From the NCBI RefSeq assembly GCF_028882275.1, contig NZ_JARBUT010000024.1, positions 42,102 through 106,101 on the forward strand: a stretch of DNA of 64,000 nucleotides, given 5' to 3'. The notes under the pieces were generated by a model. That model saw only the letters and a program-made list of their open reading frames with translations. It made no database searches and was not told the origin of the DNA. A program made the position numbers and the translations under genes. Positions within the stretch are counted from its first letter, which is position 1. Every line of letters starts with the position of its first letter. Source of the DNA: Nocardiopsis sp. N85. GTDB lineage: Bacteria > Actinomycetota > Actinomycetes > Streptosporangiales > Streptosporangiaceae. Below, piece after piece: positions 1 through 6,998 of the stretch.

Positions 1-677
1 CCCGCCAGTACCCGGCGCCAGTCCACGGTGGGCTGGAGGATCTCCTCGGCCCACCGCTTCCAGCCCTCCGGCAGGGTCCCCCGGGAGCGCACGTGGGAGC
101 GCATCGCCTCGGCGGTGGACCGGCGCAGCGCCTCGGCCTCCACGTCGCCGACCCCTCCGCGGGCGTCGCCCGACTCCTCCCAGGGGCGGGCCGCGCCGTG
201 CGCCCCCGACCCGCAGTCGAGGGTCCTCACCTCCTCGGGCAGCATCCGCAGGTACGCCTCGAACATCAGCCCGTCCGGCATGTCGAACCGCTTCGGGCTC
301 ATCGTCCCCTCGGGCAGGTCCAGCCCGTCGGCGAGGAGGTCGTCGTTGATCTCGCAGTCCTGGGCCACGTTGACCCGCAGGTGGTCGCGCTGCTCGGCGG
401 CGGGCAGCCGGTCGCTCCGCCCGTGGTGGTCGCGCAGCAGGTGGGACACCTCGTGGACCCACACACCCGACAGCTCCGGGACGGGGGTGCGCGCCACGAA
501 GTCCGGCGACACGTAGCACCGCCACCGGCGGTCCACGCCCATGGTGGGCACCCGACGGGTCTCCACGACGGACAGCGAGTACAGCGCGGACGCCAGGTAG
601 GGGCGGGCCTGGGCGGCCCGGTAGCGGGCCGCCAGCAGTTTGGTCCGGTCCAGCCGGACCACCTCTTCCTCGCCCAC
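1..677 (-). CDS. VWA-like metallopeptidase protein (DUF2201 type), 3' end outside window
   Basis: Only about the first 225 residues are present; the gene runs off the left edge. Near residue 70 the translation shows HEVSH within HEVSHLLRDHH, a HExxH zinc-peptidase motif, followed by an NVAQDCEIND stretch. This fits the N-terminal putative metallopeptidase part of DUF2201 proteins, whose C-terminal half is VWA-like (that half is not visible here). Start GTG at 677 lies 4 bases after the MoxR stop and has GGGGAG upstream inside the MoxR gene, so the two are translationally coupled. MoxR ATPases commonly act on VWA partners, so a remodelling pair is likely. The substrate is unknown. Confidence 0.75.
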   Translation of the reverse strand, partial: MGEEEVVRLDRTKLLAARYRAAQARPYLASALYSLSVVETRRVPTMGVDRRWRCYVSPDFVARTPVPELSGVWVHEVSHLLRDHHGRSDRLPAAEQRDHLRVNVAQDCEINDDLLADGLDLPEGTMSPKRFDMPDGLMFEAYLRMLPEEVRTLDCGSGAHGAARPWEESGDARGGVGDVEAEALRRSTAEAMRSHVRSRGTLPEGWKRWAEEILQPTVDWRRVLA

Positions 678-681
678 CGGA

Positions 682-1872
682 TCAGCTCCCCGGCAGCGCG
701 CCGGACAGCCGCAGCAGGTCCACGAAGGCGTCGATGTCCTCGGGCACCGGCCAGGCCGGGTCGCGCATCATCGCCAGGTCGGTGGCGGCCCGCGCGGCCA
801 CGTCGGGCACCCCCGCCTCCACGGCCTTGGCCATCACGTGCCAGCCCGCCTCCCAGCGGCGCCGGGTCGGCTCGCTGCGCACCGCCGACACCACGGCGGT
901 CAGGAACGCCAGCTGCCGGTCGCCCCGGTCGGGGAGCGCGAACGCCTTCGGGTCGGCGAGCACCCGGTTCGGGTCGGGCAGGTCGAGCTGTTCCATGTAG
1001 GACAGCAGCTCCAAGCCGGTCCCGTCGCCGATCGCGCCGACCACCGCCGACGAGGTCGCCTCCGGGGAGGCGTCGGCGGCGTACGCGGTGGCCAGCAGCC
1101 GCAGCACCATCTCCCAGGAGCGCGGGGACGGCCATGCGCCGCCCCGCCCCTCGGCGTCCTCGGGCAGGCTGTGCGCCAGACCGGGGCGGGCGGTGAGGAA
1201 GCCGGACACGATCCCGCGCGCCCGAGCGATCGCCGTGGACACCCGGTCGGGGGCGACCAGCGGCATCGACGCGGCGGGCCACACCCCGGTCATGCCGCGG
1301 GCGACGGTCCGGGGGTCGTGCGTCCAGCGCAGGTGTACGAACCGGTTGGCCAGCGGCGGGGCCAGGTGCCAGCCGTCGGCGGCGCTGGAGGGCGGGTTGG
1401 CGGCGGCCACGATCCGCACCGCCGGGGGCAGCTCCAGGCTGCCGACCCGGCGTTCGAGGACCACCCGCAGCAGGGCCGCCTGAACGGCGGGCGGAGCGGA
1501 GGACAGCTCGTCGAAGAACAGCAGCCCGGTGCCCCGCGCGGCCAGCCGCACCGCCCACGCCGGGGGCGCCATGGGCACGCCGTCGCGGGCCGGGTCGTCG
1601 CCGACCACGGGCAGGCCGGAGAAGTCGGAGGGCTCGTGGACGCTGGCGATCACGGTCTCCAGCGGCAGTCCCAGCTCGGTGGCGAGCCGCTCCAGCCCGG
1701 CGGACTTGCCGATGCCGGGCTCGCCCCACAGCAGGACGGGCAGGTTGGCGGTGACCGCCAGGGCCAGCGCCTCCAGCTGGGGGTTCTCGGCGGGCTCGGT
1801 CCGCCGGTCGAGGAGCTGTCGGGTGAGGTCGTCGGCTGCCGCCAACGGCGCCGGTGTGTCGGTGATGGTCAC
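682..1872 (-). CDS. MoxR-family AAA+ ATPase
   Basis: 396 aa. Walker A GEPGIGKS lies at about residues 50-57 and Walker B LLFFDE at about 105-110, followed by the sensor-like AAANPP. A helical C-terminal lid follows, as in MoxR/RavA-type ATPases that remodel or activate VWA proteins. Start GTG at 1872 is chosen because GGAAGAGA lies just upstream and the start overlaps the previous gene's stop as GTGA (1869-1872). It belongs to the five-gene minus-strand operon from the LRR protein to the VWA/metallopeptidase. The family assignment is firm; the role in this operon is inference. Confidence 0.88.
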   Translation of the reverse strand: MTITDTPAPLAAADDLTRQLLDRRTEPAENPQLEALALAVTANLPVLLWGEPGIGKSAGLERLATELGLPLETVIASVHEPSDFSGLPVVGDDPARDGVPMAPPAWAVRLAARGTGLLFFDELSSAPPAVQAALLRVVLERRVGSLELPPAVRIVAAANPPSSAADGWHLAPPLANRFVHLRWTHDPRTVARGMTGVWPAASMPLVAPDRVSTAIARARGIVSGFLTARPGLAHSLPEDAEGRGGAWPSPRSWEMVLRLLATAYAADASPEATSSAVVGAIGDGTGLELLSYMEQLDLPDPNRVLADPKAFALPDRGDRQLAFLTAVVSAVRSEPTRRRWEAGWHVMAKAVEAGVPDVAARAATDLAMMRDPAWPVPEDIDAFVDLLRLSGALPGS

Positions 1873-3578
1873 GTTCTCTTCCGATGATCGCTCGGGGATT
1901 CCGGTTCGCGCAGCAGATCCTCCCAGGGGCCGGGGACGGAATAGCGCTTTTCCTCCAGGTTCCGGCGGATCAACGCCTCCAGGGAGGTGGGGGCCCTCCA
2001 GCCCGTGCCGATCCGGTCGGTGCGCGCCCCGGCCGCCACGAGCGCCCGGACCAGGGGAAAGGTGTCGTCGTACCGGATCGCCCGGTTCAACGGGGTGTCC
2101 CCGGGTGACGGGGCGTCGTCGATGTCGAGTCCGGCGTCGAGCAGACGCGGCAGCAGGACGCGGTGGTCCACATGGGTGAGGTGGTGGAGCAGGGAGTCCC
2201 CCTCCCCGTTGCGGACGTGGGGGTCGCCGCCCGCGTCGAGGTAGGCCAGGACGGCCTCGGCGTCCCCGTGCAGGATGTGCTCGAAGAGCGCCGCCCGGTG
2301 GGCGCGCAGCGCCTTGGGCAGCCGTCCGCGTCCGGTGGCCCAGGCGGTGGCGACCGCGAAGCAGCCGGTGCTCCTCCCGCCCAGGGCGCTCAGGGCCGCC
2401 TCGCGGTGGCGTTCCTCCTCGGTGTGCGGGATGGCCGGACCGCCGCTCGCGAGGACGACGGTGTGCCACTCCCTTCCACAGCGCACCCGGACCGGCCCGA
2501 GGGGTTCCCACGGGGGCGGGCCGACGGGACCGTCGGCGGGCGGTCGCGCGGGGGCGAGGGCCTCGCGCACGACGGGGTGGAGGTGATCGGGGGACACACC
2601 GGACAGGACCGCGTCGACGTCCGGCGGGAACTCCCACGGCACTTCGGCCGGAGCCCGGTCCGCGGGCTTCGCGGGGAGGGGCTCCATGGACGGCGGGCCC
2701 GGTGCGGAGCCCGGCACGAAGCGCACCCGTCCGTGCAGGCCGATGTCCCCGGGCACGGCCCCGGAAACGAAGAGGTGGGCGGCCTCCAGGGCGATCCGGG
2801 CCGGCGAGACCCCCGTCCACATCCACCGCCGGGTCCGCGTCCACTCCTCCTCGGGCATCCCGATGCCGGCGGCGGCGAACGCCTCGGTGACGCGCCCGGC
2901 CCGGTGAAGGCCCTCGATCCATTCGGTGCGGGCGGCGGGGTCGCCGGTTCCGGGGTCGGCGGTGGGGAGTTCGTCGGGGGCGCGGGGCGTGCCGTCGGGG
3001 TGCAGGAACGGTGCTCGGTCGGGTCCGCCGCCCCAGCGCTCGCGGGTCTCGTGGACGTGCCGCGCGTCCCAGAGGTAGCGGGCCGCCGTCCACGACCGGG
3101 GGCGGGGCCGGACGCGGGACGGGCGCACCCCCAGCGCGTCGTACACGTCATCGGCCAGGGCGAGGGTGAGGCGCTGCGGCGCCACGATCGCGTGCCGCAG
3201 GGGGAGCACGACGAGCCAGGGGCCCGTGTCCCGCCCAGGCCGGGACAGGACCACGGGGACGTCGGAGTCCACCGACGTGCGGTCCACGGCCGGATACCGG
3301 GGGAAGTGCCAGCGGACCAGGTCGGGGGCCAGGTGGTGGAGGTCGTCGAGGAGGGCCTCGGCGAACTCCGCGCCGCGCTCACGGCGCACGGCGTCGAGGT
3401 CGAGGGCGACGTCCGTGTTCGCGGCGGCGCAGGCGCCGCGCCAGTCCCCGGCGAGGCGGCGTTCGGTGGCGCGCTCGATCATGGCGCGCGGCACCGCGTA
3501 CCGCCGGATCCGCCGCGCCCGCGCGGCCCGCTCCGGGTGGTGCGACTCCGATCCGGGGCGGCGATTCGAGGACTTCAC
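1869..3578 (-). CDS. Ankyrin-repeat protein, operon paralog A
   Basis: 569 aa. The N-terminal 400 residues match no family I recognise but are closely paralogous to the next gene upstream (shared PRAMIERA, RRLAGDW, GACAAA, LVRWHFPR, ERWGG..RAPFLHPDG, GGRSTGC). The C-terminal part (about 420-540) has ankyrin-type repeats: LDAGGDP...LLHHL, LLDAGLDI...DTPLNRAI and LVAAGARTD. No signal peptide or membrane segment is seen, so it is probably cytoplasmic. Start GTG at 3578 has GGAGGG upstream. Its stop overlaps the MoxR start by 4 bp. The ankyrin part suggests a protein-binding adaptor for the MoxR/VWA pair (inference). Confidence 0.75.
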   Translation of the reverse strand: MKSSNRRPGSESHHPERAARARRIRRYAVPRAMIERATERRLAGDWRGACAAANTDVALDLDAVRRERGAEFAEALLDDLHHLAPDLVRWHFPRYPAVDRTSVDSDVPVVLSRPGRDTGPWLVVLPLRHAIVAPQRLTLALADDVYDALGVRPSRVRPRPRSWTAARYLWDARHVHETRERWGGGPDRAPFLHPDGTPRAPDELPTADPGTGDPAARTEWIEGLHRAGRVTEAFAAAGIGMPEEEWTRTRRWMWTGVSPARIALEAAHLFVSGAVPGDIGLHGRVRFVPGSAPGPPSMEPLPAKPADRAPAEVPWEFPPDVDAVLSGVSPDHLHPVVREALAPARPPADGPVGPPPWEPLGPVRVRCGREWHTVVLASGGPAIPHTEEERHREAALSALGGRSTGCFAVATAWATGRGRLPKALRAHRAALFEHILHGDAEAVLAYLDAGGDPHVRNGEGDSLLHHLTHVDHRVLLPRLLDAGLDIDDAPSPGDTPLNRAIRYDDTFPLVRALVAAGARTDRIGTGWRAPTSLEALIRRNLEEKRYSVPGPWEDLLREPESPSDHRKRT

Positions 3579-3678
3579 GAGCGTGTTCCCTCCATCGGCG
3601 CGTCCCACGCGCGCCGTTCGTTCCCGGACATCCTTTCGTGCGCTCCCGGAGTCTCGCACGGCCTTTTCCGGCGGCGGC

Positions 3679-5417
3679 TCACAGGTCGAGTTCGTCGAAC
3701 AGGGCCTCCCAGTCCGACTGTTCGGGATCCTCGACCAGCGGGGAGCGCCACTCGACGGCCTCCTCGAAGGTGTCCCCGTGCCGTTCGTCGCCGCCGATCC
3801 CCTCGGTGGCGGCGCCCGCCGCCAACAGCGCTCGGGCCAGCGCCGGGGGGCCGCCCAGTCGGGTGGTCCGGAACAGCGGTGTCTGCTCCTCGGAGTCCCG
3901 GGCGTCGACCGCCACGCCCGCCTCCAGCAGCCGTGGCAGCAGTGCCTCGTGGTCCAGCAGGTGCATGTGGTGCAGCAGGGTCCGCCCGCTCCGATCACGG
4001 ACGCGGGGGTCGCCGCCGGCGTCGAGATGGCGCAGGGCCGCCTCGGTGTCACCGTGCCGCACCCGTTCGAACAGGTCGTCGCGGAACAGGCGCAGCGCCT
4101 TGGGCAACCGCCCGGATCCCGTGGCCCAGGCCTCGCGGACCGCGTGACAGCCGGTGCTCCTCCCGCCCAGGGCGCGCAGGGCCGCCTCGCGCCTCAGCTC
4201 GTCCTCGTCGTGCGGGACGGCCGGCCCGTCGACGCCGAGGACGACGGTGTGCCACTCACCCCGACAGCGCACCCGCACCGGGCCCGGGGGGTCCGGATCG
4301 GGCGGTCCGACGGGACCCCCGGCGGGTCCGCGAGCGGGGGCGAGGGCCTCGCGCACCAGGGGGTGGAGTTCGTCGGGGGAGACCGCACCGTCACGGAGCA
4401 CGTCGATGTCGATCGGGCGGTTCCGGCACGCCTCCGCGAGGATCGGCGGGCCCGCCCGGCCTCGGCCTTCTCCAGCCACAGGGACGTCGCCCCGTCCCCG
4501 GAACGCCGGATCCGGAAGCGGCTGTGGGCGTCGTAGGGGAACCAGTGCTCGTCGCCCAGCCCGGCCGCGTCCAGCCGCTCGACCTCGGCGGCGAGCCGCG
4601 ACACCGACAGCGGCGCGTAGGAGAGGGCCTCCACCGGGTCCACCGGGTCGCCCCACTCCATCTCCACGGGGGAGGTGTCGAGGTCGATCCCCGCGGCGGC
4701 GAACGCCTCCGCGACCCGTCCGGTCTCGTGGAGGACCTCGATCCATTCGGCGCGGGCCACCGGGTCCTCGGGCCCGGGGTCGGCGGCGGGGAGTTCACCG
4801 AGGGCGCGCGGGGCGCCGTCGGGGTGCAGGAACGGTGCCCGGTGGGCGTCGCCGCCCCAGCGCTCGCGCGCCTCGCCCACGCGCCGGGAGTCCCACAGGT
4901 GCCGCCCGGTCGCCCACACGTGCGGGATGTTCTCCCAGTACTCCACCCGGTGGTCGGACTCGGCCCGCACCGGCATCGTGTCCTCCCAGGAGTGCTCCGC
5001 CACCTCCAGGACCAGCCGCCGGGCCCCGTGGACGCGCCAGTCGACCTGGCGGACCGACAGCCACGGACCCCCGTCCCCGCCGGGGCGCGACAGCAGGAGC
5101 CGCTGCAACGGCAGCAGGCGGCCGTCCCCGTGCCAGAACCGGGGGAAGTGCCAGCGCACCAGGTCCGGGACCAGGTTCCGGAGGTCGTCGAGCAGGGTCC
5201 CGGCGAACTCCGCGCCGTACCCGCGCCGCAGCGCCCGCAGGTCCAGGTCGACCGCCATGTCGGCGGCCGCGCAGGCCCCGAGCCAGTCGCCCGCCAGCCG
5301 CCGCTCGGCGGCGCGCTCGATCATGGCGCGCGGCACGCCGTAGCGGCGCCCCTTGCGCAGCCCGGCCGCCCGCATCGGCCGGTGCGACGCCGAGCGGTGA
5401 CGGTACGGGGACGTCAC
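3679..5417 (-). pseudogene. Ankyrin-repeat protein, paralog B, interrupted by a frameshift near 4452
   Basis: Two overlapping frames make one protein. The first runs from GTG 5417 to about 4450 and ends in WLEKAEAGRA. The second continues from there (GPPILAEACRNRPIDID) to the stop at 3679. Adding one G to the G run at about 4447-4452 would restore a protein of about 579 aa that aligns end to end with paralog A, including the C-terminal ankyrin repeats (LDAGGDP, LLEAGVAVD, LLAAGAATEG). The start overlaps the LRR gene's stop as GTGA (5414-5417). It may be a real pseudogene, a programmed shift or an assembly error at a homopolymer. The good conservation after the shift favours error or very recent loss. 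Confidence 0.7.
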
Positions 5418-6550
5418 CGGTACAGGCTCCCGATCGCGCGCAGGTCGTCGTGCGCGCCCCGGGCGGGCCGCAGGTGGCGGGCGATCGTCCGCTTGGTGCG
5501 GCGCGGCAGCCCCGGCCCCAGCCCCGCGTACTCCATCCGTCCGCTGCGGGCCACCGCGTCGGACAGCGCGGAGGCGGCCGGGAAACCGAAACCGGTGTGG
5601 CGCACCTCCAGACGGCGCAGCGGGCTGTCCGGGATGGCCTCGGCCAGCGCCGTCACACCCGCGTCGCCCAGTTCGTTCGACGGGGCGCCCAGCGCCCGCT
5701 GCGACCGGGGCCGTCCCAGGTCCAGCGCCTCGATGCCGCCCAGGGCCCCGGCCAGGGCGAACGCCCCCTCCGCGCCGATGCCGTTGCCGCCCAGGCCCAG
5801 GGTCACCGGGCGGTCCAGGTCGGCGACGGCGGCGGCGATCGTCCGCGCGCCCTCGTCGCCGAGGTGGTTGGCGGGCGCGTACAGTTCGCGCACCCCGGCG
5901 TCGCGCAGGAACGCGGCCAGCAGGGCGGCGCTGTCGGGGCCCAGCCCGTTGCCGCCCAGGAACAGTCGTTCCATCGGGGCCGCACGGACCACCAGCGTCT
6001 CCAGCAGGGACCGCAGCCCCTCGGCGCCCACCCCGGTGTTCACCAGGTCCAGGGAGCGCAGGCGGCGATTGCGGGCCAGTGCCCCGGCGACCGCACGCGC
6101 GCCCTCGTCGCCCACCGGGTTGCGCTTGAGCCACAGGGCCCGCACGGTGTCGTCGTCGGCGAGCCGGTCGGCGAGGGCGACCGCACCGTCCGCGCCGATC
6201 CGGTTGCAGCCCAGGTAGAGGGTCTGGAGGCCGTGCTCACCGGCGAGGGCGTCGGCCAGCACGCGGGCGCCCTCCGACCCGATGGCGTTGGTGCCGAGCA
6301 GGAGGTGGGCGGCGTGCGGCGAGGTCGCGGCGGCCGGGACGACCCGCCGGGCACCGGGCGGTCCCAGACCCTGCTTGCACAGGTCCACCCGACCGTCGGG
6401 GCGCAACGTCCCCGACGGGAACGTCTCGTCCTCCGTGACCGGGGCCGGATCGGCCAGCCTGGCCAGCAGCGGTTCCAGAGCGGCCGGATCCGCCCGGGGC
6501 AGATCGGGGTGCTCGATGGCGGGGCAGCGTACGGGCGTCTTTTCGGTCAT
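5414..6550 (-). CDS. Leucine-rich repeat protein (ribonuclease-inhibitor type)
   Basis: 378 aa. From about residue 85 onward there are eight or more repeats of the RNI/NLR kind (LxLxxNxIGxEGAxxLAxAL): LLLGTNAIGSEGARVLADAL, LYLGCNRIGADGAVALADRL, LWLKRNPVGDEGARAVAGAL, LFLGGNGLGPDSAALLAAFL and others. Such horseshoe scaffolds bind proteins or RNase-like partners. No signal peptide or TM segment is seen. Start ATG 6550 is preferred over 6556 because GGTGGA is then 6 nt upstream. It is the first gene of the operon, only about 77 bp downstream of the nearest tRNA-like RNA element. An RNA- or protein-sensing role is inference. Confidence 0.78.
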   Translation of the reverse strand: MTEKTPVRCPAIEHPDLPRADPAALEPLLARLADPAPVTEDETFPSGTLRPDGRVDLCKQGLGPPGARRVVPAAATSPHAAHLLLGTNAIGSEGARVLADALAGEHGLQTLYLGCNRIGADGAVALADRLADDDTVRALWLKRNPVGDEGARAVAGALARNRRLRSLDLVNTGVGAEGLRSLLETLVVRAAPMERLFLGGNGLGPDSAALLAAFLRDAGVRELYAPANHLGDEGARTIAAAVADLDRPVTLGLGGNGIGAEGAFALAGALGGIEALDLGRPRSQRALGAPSNELGDAGVTALAEAIPDSPLRRLEVRHTGFGFPAASALSDAVARSGRMEYAGLGPGLPRRTKRTIARHLRPARGAHDDLRAIGSLYR

Positions 6551-6627
6551 CACCATTCCACCGCTCGATCGTGCTCGGGCCGGTGGGCGGAGCCGACCGA
6601 GGCCTCCGGACGTGAAGAAGAGAAGGC

Positions 6628-6706
6628 GGCAGGACCGGTCGGATTCGAACCGACGTCCTCCAACTCGCTGTCCGGCGCGACGACCTCTGCGCTACGGCCC
6701 TGCCGA
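6628..6706 (-). ncRNA. tRNA-like RNA element 1 (no usable anticodon arm)
   Basis: Read on the minus strand, 6702-6632 forms a tRNA-like body of 71 nt. It has a 7-bp acceptor helix (AGGGCCG with CGGTCCT), TA, a GCGC/GCGC D stem with loop AGAGGTCGTC, and a T arm GTCGG-TTCGAAT-CCGAC. Between the D and T arms lie only 20 nt, and no 5-bp anticodon stem can be drawn. The acceptor helix continues outward to 11 bp (CGGC with GCCG), ending at 6706 and 6628. A pyrimidine-rich tract follows on the 3' side. There is no encoded CCA. The elbow is canonical, the decoding end is not. Confidence 0.6.
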
Positions 6707-6713
6707 GCAGGGA

Positions 6714-6721
6714 GTCTAGCG
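6714..6721 (-). promoter_or_regulatory. Putative -10 box GCTAGACT of tRNA-like element 1
   Basis: The motif GCTANNNT lies 7 nt upstream of the first paired base of element 1. The same motif is at the same distance before elements 2 and 3, which is the main support. No convincing -35 box is visible. Confidence 0.4.
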
Positions 6722-6797
6722 ATACCCGCCGGTGACGCGTCGGTGTCGCCCCGGCTCTGGGGCGTTCTCGCATGTGCGGGGTGGGAGAGGAACCGGG

Positions 6798-6879
6798 GCG
6801 GCGGGGGCGGTCGGATTCGAACCGACGTCCTCCTCCATGCCGTGTAGGCGCGACGACCTCTGCGCTACGCCCCCGCCAC
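6798..6879 (-). ncRNA. tRNA-like RNA element 2 (shortened anticodon arm)
   Basis: The minus-strand body at 6874-6803 is 72 nt. The acceptor helix GGGGGCG/CGCCCCC is perfect. The D arm is identical to elements 1 and 3 over 20 nt, and the T arm is GTCGG-TTCGAAT-CCGAC. The 21 nt between the arms end in GAGGAC, as in the other two, but allow only a weak short stem (CTAC..GGAG, one mismatch), so no normal seven-base anticodon loop is formed. The acceptor helix extends to 12 bp (one wobble), ending at 6879 and 6798. A C/T-rich tract follows the 3' side. No CCA end is encoded. Confidence 0.6.
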
Positions 6880-6885
6880 GCGACG

Positions 6886-6893
6886 AGGGTAGC
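6886..6893 (-). promoter_or_regulatory. Putative -10 box GCTACCCT of tRNA-like element 2
   Basis: GCTANNNT motif placed 6 nt before the extended helix of element 2, matching the spacing at the other two elements. Confidence 0.4.
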
Positions 6894-6912
6894 GGGAACG
6901 GAGGGAGGAGGG

Positions 6913-6998
6913 GACGGAGGGGCCGGCCGGATTCGAACCGGCGTCCTCCCGGTTCTGGAGACCGGGCGCGACGACCTCTGCGCTACGGTCCCACCGCC
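6913..6998 (-). ncRNA. tRNA-like RNA element 3 (Trp-like CCA anticodon arm)
   Basis: The minus-strand body at 6992-6919 is 74 nt. The acceptor is GGGACCG/CGGCCCC with an A-C mismatch at the fourth pair. The D arm is identical to the other elements and the T arm is GCCGG-TTCGAAT-CCGGC. The anticodon arm is complete, CCGGT-CTCCAGA-ACCGG, giving anticodon CCA as in tRNA-Trp. There is no base between the D and anticodon stems, which is abnormal. The acceptor can extend 5 bp beyond a T-T mismatch. A gene finder may call it tRNA-Trp. The mismatch, the missing position 26, the absence of CCA and the two degenerate sisters argue against ordinary decoding. Confidence 0.6.

Noticed and set aside
2163..6218. 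Very long open frame of 1351 codons on the plus strand
   Set aside because: It is antisense to the ankyrin, LRR and neighbouring genes. Composition is Gly/Arg/Pro/Val-rich with no domain, as expected for antisense frames in high-GC DNA.
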